Source of the DNA: Oligoflexales bacterium
GTDB lineage: Bacteria > Bdellovibrionota_B > Oligoflexia > Oligoflexales > RGVZ01
Assembly: GCA_947494335.1 (NCBI GenBank)
Contig: CANLUT010000001.1
Location: forward strand, 849,649 to 913,648
DNA length: 64,000 bases
Reading direction: 5' to 3'
Shown: piece by piece, positions 34,432 to 43,167 of the stretch
Layout of the letters: every line of letters starts with the position of its first letter
Numbering within the stretch: the first letter of the stretch is position 1
Notes under the pieces: model-generated
Database searches by the model: none
The model's input: the letters and a program-made list of their open reading frames with translations, nothing else
Told to the model about the DNA's origin: nothing
Position numbers and translations under genes: made by a program

Positions 34432-36216
34432 ATGTCAGATGTTATGGTGAAACACGATCAAGCTCACGCCGCGTCCCCGCTCAGCCGGCTCTTTAGTTAT
34501 AGCAAAAATTATCGCGCTATGGCCATACGTGCCAGCTTGTACAGTGTGTTGAACAAGTTTTTTGATGTGATGCCAGAGATTTTGATCGGCGTGGCGATCG
34601 ACGTTGTGGTTCGCCGGGAAACCTCATTTTTGGCACATTTGGGCGTACAAAGCCCGATTGTTCAAATTGTCGCGTTGGCTGGCTTGACGCTTGTGATTTG
34701 GATCTGTGAATCCCTCTTTGAGTACCTCTACGGGGTGCATTGGCAAAACTTGGCGCAAATGGTGCAACATGATTTACGCCTCGATGCATACCGTCATATG
34801 CAGTCTCTAGATATGGACTGGTTTGATGAACGGCACTCTGGACAGCTAGTTTCGATTCTTAACGATGATATCAATCAGCTCGAACGTTTTCTAAATGTCG
34901 GTGCAAATAGCATATTGCAGGTAGCATCTGCAGTGATCTTTATCGGCGCTGTTTTCTTTTATATTGCTCCCGATGTTGCCTGTGTCGCAATACTTCCCAT
35001 TCCCGTAATTATTTGGGGTGCTAGCCGTTATAAAAAATTAGCCGAGCCACTCTATGCCGATGTTCGTGAGAAGGCTGCCAAGATTGGCGCTCGCCTGACG
35101 AGTAATATTTCTGGAATTGCGACAATTAAAGCCTTTGCAGCCGAGACAGCAGAAGCAAAAACGGTCGCAGGCCTATCCAATGACTACGTTGGCGCGAACA
35201 AAGCAGCCATCAAGCTAAACTCGGCATTTACGCCCATTATTCGCATGGCGGTCTTATCAGGATTTGTTGCAACCCTAATATTAGCGGGCATTAAAGCCAT
35301 TCGTGGCGAGCTTCCGGTGGGAAGTTTCGGTATTCTCGTGTTTTTGACGCAACGTCTGCTATGGCCCTTCACAAGCCTCGGGCAAACCGTTGACCTTTAT
35401 CAACGGGCAATGGCCTCCTGTGACCGAGTCATGGATTTATTGCGGGTTCCCGTTCGTGTCGAGAGAGGGGATTCGTCACTCGATATGGCATCCGTAAGAG
35501 GGGAGATAGCCTTCCGCCAGGTCCAATTTTCCTACAAAGATCGGGATATGTTGTTTGATGGGCTTTCCTTTGAGATCCCGTCTGGCAGTACCGTGGCCTT
35601 AGTAGGGACAACCGGCTCCGGCAAAAGTTCCGTGGCAAAGCTTTTGCTTCGGTTTCATGAGCCAAGTGGTGGGTCTATTTTGCTCGATGGTCGGGATATA
35701 GCGGATCTAAGAGTGGCGGATCTTCGTCGGGCTATCGGATTTGTGAGTCAGGACGTTTTCCTGTTCAGCGATACAATTGCTGCAAATATCTCTTACGGAC
35801 TGGATGGCGTTTCTGACTCAGAAATCCGTCGAGCGGCAAAGCTTGCCGCGGCAGCTGAATTTATTGAAGCGTTGCCTCAAGGCTATCAGACCGTGGTCGG
35901 GGAGCGTGGTCAGCGTCTATCCGGTGGCCAAAAGCAGAGGATTGGTCTGGCGCGAGCCTTGATTAAAAATCCACCAGTTCTTATTCTTGATGAGGCCACG
36001 TCGGCCGTGGACAATGAAACCGAGCGTCTTATTCAGGAGTCTATGGAGACGATTCGCAAGGGGCGAACGGTACTTATCATCGCACACCGGCTGTCGACCA
36101 TTCGTAACGCAGATCTGATTTTGGTCATGAATCAGGGGGTTATTGTTGAGTCCGGGACTTATGAGCAGTTGATCGGTAGAGATAGTGTTTTTGCCGCGCT
36201 ATCAAAACTGACTTAA
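34432..36216 (+). CDS. ABC-type exporter (MsbA/MDR-like half-transporter)
   Basis: A 594-residue protein with a six-span membrane domain (residues about 35-310) and an ATPase domain. Motifs: Walker A GTTGSGKSS, Q-loop VSQDVFLF, signature LSGGQKQRIGLARA, Walker B PVLILDEATSAVD and H-loop IAHRLST. Family members export lipids, peptides or drugs. ATG 34432 has GAGGG upstream and is preferred over 34405. It is divergent from the epimerase and ends well ahead of the POT gene, so it is probably monocistronic. Substrate unknown. Confidence 0.9.
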   Translation: MSDVMVKHDQAHAASPLSRLFSYSKNYRAMAIRASLYSVLNKFFDVMPEILIGVAIDVVVRRETSFLAHLGVQSPIVQIVALAGLTLVIWICESLFEYLYGVHWQNLAQMVQHDLRLDAYRHMQSLDMDWFDERHSGQLVSILNDDINQLERFLNVGANSILQVASAVIFIGAVFFYIAPDVACVAILPIPVIIWGASRYKKLAEPLYADVREKAAKIGARLTSNISGIATIKAFAAETAEAKTVAGLSNDYVGANKAAIKLNSAFTPIIRMAVLSGFVATLILAGIKAIRGELPVGSFGILVFLTQRLLWPFTSLGQTVDLYQRAMASCDRVMDLLRVPVRVERGDSSLDMASVRGEIAFRQVQFSYKDRDMLFDGLSFEIPSGSTVALVGTTGSGKSSVAKLLLRFHEPSGGSILLDGRDIADLRVADLRRAIGFVSQDVFLFSDTIAANISYGLDGVSDSEIRRAAKLAAAAEFIEALPQGYQTVVGERGQRLSGGQKQRIGLARALIKNPPVLILDEATSAVDNETERLIQESMETIRKGRTVLIIAHRLSTIRNADLILVMNQGVIVESGTYEQLIGRDSVFAALSKLT

Positions 36217-36353
36217 GCCGTAGTGTTTGGCGATCCTTTTCGATTTGCGGTCAGTTTGACGGGGGCATTGGGTTGTTTGGTCGCTCCTTTCTGTTGGTCT
36301 GCCAAGGCAGACTTCGCAACGTCGCTAAATTTGTTACGTGTAGCCAACCTTTT

Positions 36354-36380
36354 ACCCCTGTGATATCAGGGGTGCTTTTG
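36354..36380 (+). terminator. Possible terminator between the ABC exporter and POT genes
   Basis: A 7-bp GC-rich stem ACCCCTG/CAGGGGT with a 6-nt loop, followed by GCTTTTG. It lies 138 bp past the ABC exporter stop. Confidence 0.5.
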
Positions 36381-36420
36381 TGGCAGTGTAAGTCTTTTTA
36401 AATTAATCGGGGGTAGCACC

Positions 36421-37791
36421 TTGCTTCGTGACGCACTAACTAACCGACTTAGAGAGAAAAATTTTCTAGGACATCCAGCGGGACTTTTTGTTTTGTTCTT
36501 TACTGAAATGTGGGAGCGTTTTTCGTTTTACGGGATGCGTGCACTTCTAGTTTTGTACATGACTCAATACTTACTAACGGATCCGACCAGGGCTGCAGAA
36601 GTTTTCGGTTACTCGGCACTGGAAGCGCAGATCACCGCCATTTTCGGAGTGCAGACCGTTCAGCAAATGAGCTCGCATATCTACGGTCTTTATACGGGTT
36701 TGGTTTATTTCACTCCGTTTTTTGGTGGATTACTTGCTGATCGCCTTTGGGGGCAATACAGGACTGTTTATTTAGGTGGACTACTAATGGCTATAGGCCA
36801 CTTCTTGATGGCTAGTGAGCAGTGTTTTCTGCTCGCTTTAGCGTTTTTGATTTTTGGTAACGGTGCGTTCAAGCCAAATATCTCAACTCAAGTCGGAAAC
36901 CTTTACCCAGAGGGTGATCCGCGTCGGGATTCGGCGTTTACGATCTTCTATATGGGAATCAATCTTGGGGCGTTTTTATCACCGCTCGTATGCGGCACCC
37001 TGGGGCAGAAGTGGGGCTGGCATTGGGGATTCGGAGCAGCGGGCGTCGGGATGCTATTAGGTCTTGTGATCTACTGGTTGGGATCAGGATTGCTGCCGCG
37101 GGACACGCGTCACAGCCTTGAGTCTGTCGATTCGGGTCCGTTAACTAGACAAGAATGGTCGGCTGTTGCCGCTTTGGCAGTACTTTGTGCGCTCAATATC
37201 ATGTTCTGGGCTATCTATGAGCAACAGGGCAACACACTGCAGATTTGGGCGGACACTAAGATAAACTGGAACATTGCTGGTTTCGACATGCCATCAACCT
37301 GGTTTCAATCATTTAACCCCGCGATGATTTTCATGTTGGCGCCTGTACTCAACATATTCTGGGCATGGCAAAACAAATCTGGAAGAGAGCCATCAAGTGT
37401 GACGAAGATGGGTATCGGCTGCATTCTTTGCGGTAGTGCTTATATTCTGATGATTCTTGCATCGATGATGATGCCTGGAGATGAGCGAGGCTCAGTTTTG
37501 TGGCTGCTAGCTACGGTGCTTGTCTTTACAATTGGAGAACTCTACTTATCACCAATAGGTTTGTCTCTTGTTACCAAAGTTGCTCCAAAGTCAATCTTAA
37601 GTATGATGATGGGGATGTGGTTTTTATCTAGCTTCTTTGGAAACTATGCAACAGGCTTGATCGGAACACTGTACGACAAGATGCCCAAAGAAAACTTTTT
37701 TGGGATCCTGACTGTGATGGGAGTGGCGACTGGAATTGTCTTCATGATCATAAGACGACCAATCCAGAGAGCGATTGGAAAGCATGTTTGA
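36421..37791 (+). CDS. POT-family proton-coupled oligopeptide transporter
   Basis: A 456-residue MFS-type membrane protein with twelve or more spans. The POT signature is present: FFTEMWERFSFYGMRALLVLYM (ExxERF) in helix 1 and FGNGAFKPNISTQVGNLYP later in the N-terminal half. It imports di- or tripeptides with protons, similar to DtpT. The start is TTG 36421, with GGGGG eight bases upstream. A bidirectional terminator follows. Confidence 0.9.
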   Translation: MLRDALTNRLREKNFLGHPAGLFVLFFTEMWERFSFYGMRALLVLYMTQYLLTDPTRAAEVFGYSALEAQITAIFGVQTVQQMSSHIYGLYTGLVYFTPFFGGLLADRLWGQYRTVYLGGLLMAIGHFLMASEQCFLLALAFLIFGNGAFKPNISTQVGNLYPEGDPRRDSAFTIFYMGINLGAFLSPLVCGTLGQKWGWHWGFGAAGVGMLLGLVIYWLGSGLLPRDTRHSLESVDSGPLTRQEWSAVAALAVLCALNIMFWAIYEQQGNTLQIWADTKINWNIAGFDMPSTWFQSFNPAMIFMLAPVLNIFWAWQNKSGREPSSVTKMGIGCILCGSAYILMILASMMMPGDERGSVLWLLATVLVFTIGELYLSPIGLSLVTKVAPKSILSMMMGMWFLSSFFGNYATGLIGTLYDKMPKENFFGILTVMGVATGIVFMIIRRPIQRAIGKHV

Positions 37792-37838
37792 CGGGTCGCT
37801 TTTCACACGAAAATAAAACCCTGACTTCTTGTAAAATT

Positions 37839-37867
37839 AAACGCCCCTTAACGGGGCGTTTTTTTAT
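37839..37867. terminator. Bidirectional rho-independent terminator
   Basis: AACGCCCC/GGGGCGTT stem with a 5-nt loop, a T run on the plus strand and TTTAATTTT on the minus strand. It lies between the convergent POT and lipoprotein genes, overlapping the latter's stop codon region. Confidence 0.9.
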
Positions 37868-38127
37868 TTTGATTTTTTTGCAGGAGCTTTTTTGGCCGAG
37901 CTTTTCTTTTTGGCTTTGGCGGGCTTTTTGGGAACGTCGGAGTCTAACGTTGTTTCCTCTATGGGCCGATCTGTCATGATCTCAGGGTCTACTAACGGAT
38001 TCTGATCCTGTGGTGCTACCGCTTCTGGAGGTGCAGCGCTTGCAGGGCGATCTGTTGTTTCAGTCTTTGTGACGCATGATGTCACGACAAGTAAGCTGAG
38101 CGCCATAACCGCTGATTTAATCACCAT
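37864..38127 (-). CDS. Small lipoprotein with lysine/alanine-rich tail
   Basis: An 87-residue lipoprotein (lipobox VVTSC, Cys18). A Pro/Glu-rich middle is followed by a strongly basic C-terminus of alternating Lys, Ala, Pro and Ser, like histone-H1-type or wall-binding tails. ATG 38127 has GGGAGGA upstream; an in-frame ATG at 38157 lies too far upstream. It follows panP by 33 bp on the same strand. Function unknown; a peptidoglycan- or DNA-binding tail is possible. Confidence 0.7.
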   Translation of the reverse strand: MVIKSAVMALSLLVVTSCVTKTETTDRPASAAPPEAVAPQDQNPLVDPEIMTDRPIEETTLDSDVPKKPAKAKKKSSAKKAPAKKSK

Positions 38128-38160
38128 AAGATCCTCCCGAATGATTGATCTAAGCATAGT

Positions 38161-39804
38161 TTAATCGATAATTTTTTTCAGTTCAGCTGCAAAATTCATC
38201 TTGGCCATTTCATCATCGGCGATTGTTCGTTGTTCTTCCAGAACGTCGATGAATACTTGACGCGTGGTGAGGGGGTTGGCCAAGACAACCCGGAACACGG
38301 TCAGTGCTTGATCGTTATGGGACGCAATCTCAAACGTAGTACGGGATACAAATGTTTGACCGCGGTCACGCTGCGTTTTTTGGATATTAACAGTTAACTC
38401 ACTTAACAGATCATTGACCTTGGATTTTTCATCTGAAGGCATTGTTTTAAGCTGTTGTCGCAGCGATTGAGGCACATAGCGGTAAGTTAAAATATTCAGT
38501 TCTGGTTCGGTCGTGAGCTCGAAATCTGGAGTATTTTGAATCATGCGAGCAAATTGCGCCGCCTTGCCAATACCCACGTCAATCAGAAGTTCGTAGCCTT
38601 TCCGGCCAAGAATCCTCAGTCCTGAGTGCACCAGCATGGCCATCCCTGGACGTGAGCCTTCTAGCGTATGTTTACCGATGTCTCGAGAACCGCGGCGAAT
38701 AATGTACTGCGCATTCGTCTCAATGGCATCAAGTGCCGTTTCTGACCTAAACAAGCAAAGACCTGCGCCCATAGGGACATAGAGCTGCTTGTGAGCGTCG
38801 ATCGTTACACTATCGGCTCTTTCGATGCCTTTGAGTAAATGCCGGTGGCGATCGGAGAACAGTGTTGGAGCGCCCCAGGCGCCGTCAACGTGGAAATGGA
38901 TGTTGTGGCTTTCGCAGATGTTTGCCACTTCCTCGAGAGGGTCAACGTTACCGGTCTCGGTGGTTCCCGCTACGCCTACAACAGCAAGAATACCAACGTT
39001 GCGTGACTGGAGTTCTTTGATGCGTGCTTCAAGTTTTGTGGGAATGATCTTGTTGTGCTCATCAGTCTCGATAGCGATCAAATTGGCTCGACCAATGCCG
39101 AGTAAATCTGCGGCTTTCTTCAGGGAGTAGTGCCCACGACGTGAGACTAATATAGCTAAGCCATTGAGGCCATGAGCGGTCAATCCTGCAGCTAATCCAT
39201 GCTCGAAGACGCTTTTGAAATCCCCTTTTGGAGCTAGCAGTTTATTGCGCGCAACCCAGAGTGCTGTGATATTGGCAATCGTGCCACCAGAACAAAAGAC
39301 TCCCAGAGCATGCCGGCGGTCATGTGTCCACTTGTCGTAGTAGGCCTCATCGCGGTGATATACCAGTTTGTGCAGCATGCCAACGACTTGGCTTTCAAGT
39401 GGAGTGAAGGCCTTCGATGTTTCAATTTTGACAGTGTTTTGATTGAGCGCAATCATGATCTTGGCAAGTGGAAGCATGAAGTAAGGCATGCTTGAGGTCA
39501 TGTGACCAATAAAACTTGGTGCCGCAGTGTGTACGGACTGGCTAACCACTTTATCCATCAGAAACTTTGCTTGTTCGTGGACGAACATCGGCTCTTCAGG
39601 GATGTTAATGTTTTTGAAATCGCGTTCGATTTCGGCCGGCTCCATCTCGCCTGCCACGATATGATCCCGCAAAAATCCAAGTAGGTTTTGGCTAATCTCC
39701 CGCTCGATGCGCATGAGCGTAGAGTCTTCATTCTCCGGAATGGAGAAGACTTTGCGCATGCTATCGAGTGTGGCCTCTGCTTTTTTGGTTGGTCTATTGG
39801 GCAT
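38161..39804 (-). CDS. panP: PLP-dependent aspartate 1-decarboxylase (PanP type)
   Basis: A 547-residue fold-type I pyridoxal-phosphate decarboxylase of group II. The PLP-binding lysine is K339 in TIDAHKQLYVPMG, with D307 in HVDGAWG; CSGGTIANITAL and HTLEGSRPG are further family blocks. Length and N-terminus (SFIGHMTSSMPYF) match PanP of Vibrio, which makes beta-alanine for pantothenate. A glutamate or other amino-acid decarboxylase of the same fold is the main alternative. It lies between the PilZ-type gene and the small lipoprotein. Confidence 0.82.
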   Translation of the reverse strand: MPNRPTKKAEATLDSMRKVFSIPENEDSTLMRIEREISQNLLGFLRDHIVAGEMEPAEIERDFKNINIPEEPMFVHEQAKFLMDKVVSQSVHTAAPSFIGHMTSSMPYFMLPLAKIMIALNQNTVKIETSKAFTPLESQVVGMLHKLVYHRDEAYYDKWTHDRRHALGVFCSGGTIANITALWVARNKLLAPKGDFKSVFEHGLAAGLTAHGLNGLAILVSRRGHYSLKKAADLLGIGRANLIAIETDEHNKIIPTKLEARIKELQSRNVGILAVVGVAGTTETGNVDPLEEVANICESHNIHFHVDGAWGAPTLFSDRHRHLLKGIERADSVTIDAHKQLYVPMGAGLCLFRSETALDAIETNAQYIIRRGSRDIGKHTLEGSRPGMAMLVHSGLRILGRKGYELLIDVGIGKAAQFARMIQNTPDFELTTEPELNILTYRYVPQSLRQQLKTMPSDEKSKVNDLLSELTVNIQKTQRDRGQTFVSRTTFEIASHNDQALTVFRVVLANPLTTRQVFIDVLEEQRTIADDEMAKMNFAAELKKIID

Positions 39805-39864
39805 GCACCAGGTGTCTCCATGGCTGCGAGCATCAAAACTCGCTCATGATTATAGAGTCAGATT

Positions 39865-40290
39865 TTAATTCGGACGCCGTGGCCGAATGCTGCCACTTTC
39901 TAGGCTTGCGACAAGGTGTGCAAGGTGTTCGTTCTCCTGAGTGAACTGAAAGGCCACCTCAAGTCCCCAAGGCTTTTTTGTTTTACGAGTCATGCGCGCT
40001 TCGATCGCAGGAGCGCAGAAATCATCGCTGGCGGCATCAATTTGAATCATGACTTCTGGCTGTGCGTCGAGCAATGTGTCCAGATCCATGGCCTTCTGAC
40101 CGGTTTCAGGATTATGAACATCAAATGCTGCCAGTGCACCCGTGTTGGAGATGTTGACGGACCTGAGGGTCCAAAGTAATTGCCAGGACTCGAAAGAAAT
40201 GGTGACGCAAACGCGCATGTCAGCTTCGTAGCGCGGCGCGCGCCCTTCAGTCTGGGCTCCTGGATGAGAAAATGTCCAGTGATGGAACAT
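39865..40290 (-). CDS. PilZ-domain-like protein
   Basis: A 141-residue protein. It has an arginine in GRAPRYEADMRVCVTI and the beta-barrel segment SVNISNTGALAAFD, giving the R...(D/N)xSxxG pattern of PilZ domains that bind cyclic di-GMP. The RxxxR motif is imperfect, so binding is uncertain. ATG 40290 has AAAGG upstream. It lies 48 bp after rlmN and 60 bp before panP on the same strand. A role in c-di-GMP-dependent control is inference. Confidence 0.6.
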   Translation of the reverse strand: MFHHWTFSHPGAQTEGRAPRYEADMRVCVTISFESWQLLWTLRSVNISNTGALAAFDVHNPETGQKAMDLDTLLDAQPEVMIQIDAASDDFCAPAIEARMTRKTKKPWGLEVAFQFTQENEHLAHLVASLESGSIRPRRPN

Positions 40291-40338
40291 GGTAAACCTT
40301 TGTGATGATTCACTAAGTTGTACCAAATAATAGGAAGT

Positions 40339-41478
40339 TTAGGCAAGAAGGTTCAAGTTTTTTGGCGCCACGACGTTTTTACGCTGAGGAGCCATGTGCA
40401 AACTTTCTTGGGTCTTGGCAGCCAGCTGCCCGCAGGCTCCGCTGACATCAAGGCCTTTACTGTAGCGCACTGGGGCTGCTATGGAGCGTTCCGCAAGGTA
40501 AACCTGGAAGGCGCGAATTTCATCATCCGACGGGCGATCATAAGGCATGCCGGGATGTGCATTAAAAGGAATCAGATTCACCTTGGCCTTAAATCCATGC
40601 AAAAACTTCATAAGATCTTTTGCTTCACGAAGGCCACAATTTTTTTCGCGGATCAAAATATATTCAAATGTAATTTTGTCACCGGTCTCGCGTTGGTAGT
40701 CCAACAGAGCTGATTTTAGGTCAGCAAGAGGCCACCGGCGATTAATCGGCATGATTTCCTGGCGCAAGTCGTCACGGGCTGCATGCAAAGATACTGCTAA
40801 CGCGCAGCGTGCATCACGCGCGAGATCACGAATGCGGGGTACGATGCCAGATGTTGAGACGGTGACGTGGCGCGCAGATAGGCCAAACCCATCTGGGGAT
40901 ACCAGAATGTTAACGGCTTTGACGACGTTGTCGTAGTTGTCGAGCGGTTCTCCCATGCCCATAAAGACAACGTGTGAGAGGCGGCGTCCTTCCTTACGAA
41001 CGATCTGCGCGGCGATCATGTATTGCGAAAGGATTTCGTGAGTTGTCAGATGGCGGAAAAATCCTAGTTTACCGGTTTGGCAAAAACTACAAGCCATTTT
41101 GCAGCCAACCTGACTGGATACACAGAGGCTTACGCGTCCTTCGTAACGCAGAATAACGGATTCGATGTATTGGCCATTGGGAGTCTTAAGTAAAAGTTTA
41201 GTGGACCCATCTTGTGAGTCCAGCGCGCTAACAATCTCTGGCAGAGACCAGTCAAAGTTATCCGCAATACGGCTGCGAATGTCCTTTGAAACGTTTGTCA
41301 TTTGTTCGGGGTTTGACACCAGGTGTTTAAAGACCCAATCAGCAGTTTGCGTCGCACGAAACCCCGGCATTTTTTCTTGGGAAAAATAAGTGAGCCAATC
41401 CATGCGCGAAAGGTTGAGAGCACCAACCTTGCTCGTGGGTTTCTGCATCGAAGTTTCGGGTGAAACACCGGTACTCAT
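40339..41478 (-). CDS. rlmN: Dual-specificity 23S rRNA/tRNA methyltransferase RlmN
   Basis: A 379-residue radical-SAM enzyme that methylates C2 of A2503 in 23S rRNA and A37 of some tRNAs. The cluster motif CKMACSFCQTGKLGF (CxxxCxxC), VVFMGMGEPLDNYDNV and VSTSGIVPRI are typical, and the second catalytic cysteine is near the end (DVSGACGQL). ATG 41478 is preferred; TTG 41505 is an in-frame alternative and neither has a strong Shine-Dalgarno. It probably leads the rlmN-PilZ-panP group. Confidence 0.93.
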   Translation of the reverse strand: MSTGVSPETSMQKPTSKVGALNLSRMDWLTYFSQEKMPGFRATQTADWVFKHLVSNPEQMTNVSKDIRSRIADNFDWSLPEIVSALDSQDGSTKLLLKTPNGQYIESVILRYEGRVSLCVSSQVGCKMACSFCQTGKLGFFRHLTTHEILSQYMIAAQIVRKEGRRLSHVVFMGMGEPLDNYDNVVKAVNILVSPDGFGLSARHVTVSTSGIVPRIRDLARDARCALAVSLHAARDDLRQEIMPINRRWPLADLKSALLDYQRETGDKITFEYILIREKNCGLREAKDLMKFLHGFKAKVNLIPFNAHPGMPYDRPSDDEIRAFQVYLAERSIAAPVRYSKGLDVSGACGQLAAKTQESLHMAPQRKNVVAPKNLNLLA

Positions 41479-41719
41479 GTTCTGTTTGTCGTCTCTTAGA
41501 TCCAAGATTTTGCGGCCCCATTCATCGTTTGGAAGACTTAGTTACCTTAGAATGGATAAAATTTCAATAGAATTATAGAATCCTCGTTTTGATTAAATGT
41601 TATAAAAACAGTGAGTTACATGGCCATCGCAGAATGGGCTACCTCAATGCGCGCCGGTGGGCTTTACGGACCAAAGGAGTGACCGAAAAGGGGAGGGTCT
41701 TGGAGGTGGGGGGACGTGG

Positions 41720-42991
41720 GTGGATTCTCAAGTTAAACATGACTCTAAAAACCTAGAGCAGCAGTTTATCGACGACTACAATCAGTCGGCATCTAGCTTG
41801 CTGATGAGAGCCGGCATTACGGGGTTGGTCTGTTACAATTTGTTCATTATTTTCGATTACTTTAGCTACCCCGAAACTGTTTGGACGCATGCCGCCATTC
41901 GCCTAGGCTTTGTCACTCCAACCCTAATGATTATCTTGTTTGCTTTACGTCAGCAACGATTCAAACCGTACACGAGGAGTCTCATTTTACTCGGGGCTCT
42001 GATCTTTGCCCTGCCGGTAGTCTATTTTGAATGGAGCAACCGGCCGTCAATGATAGGCGGCTCTTTATGGGGTGTTATCTTTGTCGCGATGTTTGGATTA
42101 ACGACTCTCCGCATGCTTCAGCGTGAGGCCGTAATTTATACGGCGGTTTTGCTTGCGTCAGTGTCAGCTTGTTTAGTGATCGCTGATGCACCGCCTGCTG
42201 CATGGTTTAATCGACTGTTTCCCCTCTCCGTCATATGTTTTTTCGGCATTTTCGCGACTTACATCATGGAATCAGGCTGGCGAAAAATACATACGCAGAA
42301 AAAAATTATTGAGCGGCAAGAGCGCCAGGCAGCCGGTCTGCTTGAGGTGGTTTTCCCGGCTCCTGTCGCGCAGCGTTTAAAGTCTGAGCGCTCCACAATC
42401 GCGGAATATGCGGGAAGTGTATCCGTACTTTTTGCAGATATTGAAGGGTTTACGGCGGCATCTCAGGTTTTAACTCCAGGGCAGTTGGTATCAGATCTAG
42501 ACGCAATTTTTTCCAGAATCGATGCTCTTTGTATCGAACACGGGTGCGAAAAAATAAAAACAGTCGGTGACGCCTACATGGCAGTCTGCGGATTACCGTT
42601 GCCGGCGGAGGATCATGCAAAAAAGATACTAGGACTAGCGCTTGCGATGCAGCGTGCGGCGTCCGAGCTTACATTGGGAGGCAAGCCCATCAGATTTCGC
42701 ATAGGAGTGCACTCCGGGCCAGTAGTGGCTGGTGTTATTGGTAAATCGCGCTTTTCCTACGATTTGTGGGGTGACACGGTTAATACGGCTAGCCGCATGG
42801 AGTCGACCGCGCCTGTTGGCGGGATTCAAATCAGTGATGAGACGGCAAAAGCCGTTGATGGGGCCTTTATAGTGGAACCACGCGGCGAGATTCAGGTTAA
42901 GGGCAAGGGACTTTTGCATACCTGGCTTGTGACCGGGACAAAAGCAGTTGAGCAAGATCAATCTCAAACATCAGATCGCATCTCAGCTTAA
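41720..42991 (+). CDS. Membrane-bound class III adenylate cyclase
   Basis: A 423-residue protein with an N-terminal hydrophobic region of about six spans (residues about 30-190), a short basic helix (KKIIERQERQAAGLLEVVFP) and a C-terminal cyclase catalytic domain. Metal and substrate residues are visible: FADIEGFT (metal Asp), KIKTVGDAYM (second Asp and the purine-selecting Lys) and DLWGDTVNTASRMES (Asp, Asn, Arg). Lys/Asp at the purine-binding positions favours ATP over GTP. GTG 41720 after GGGGGG is preferred; GTG 41657 would add a Gly-rich leader. cAMP targets are not in the window. Confidence 0.88.
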   Translation: MDSQVKHDSKNLEQQFIDDYNQSASSLLMRAGITGLVCYNLFIIFDYFSYPETVWTHAAIRLGFVTPTLMIILFALRQQRFKPYTRSLILLGALIFALPVVYFEWSNRPSMIGGSLWGVIFVAMFGLTTLRMLQREAVIYTAVLLASVSACLVIADAPPAAWFNRLFPLSVICFFGIFATYIMESGWRKIHTQKKIIERQERQAAGLLEVVFPAPVAQRLKSERSTIAEYAGSVSVLFADIEGFTAASQVLTPGQLVSDLDAIFSRIDALCIEHGCEKIKTVGDAYMAVCGLPLPAEDHAKKILGLALAMQRAASELTLGGKPIRFRIGVHSGPVVAGVIGKSRFSYDLWGDTVNTASRMESTAPVGGIQISDETAKAVDGAFIVEPRGEIQVKGKGLLHTWLVTGTKAVEQDQSQTSDRISA

Positions 42992-43167
42992 GCTACCAGC
43001 ATTGCAATTCACAAATTTGACTCATTTAGGCAATAGATCCAGTGTTCTATAATTCCCATTGGGTACCTGTCGCAAAGCTTTGAATTACGTGATGGGGCTA
43101 CTTAGTTGGTCTGTGTAAACATTATGCAGTAAAATATGAGGAGCACACAGCAACACGGGGAGTTTCT

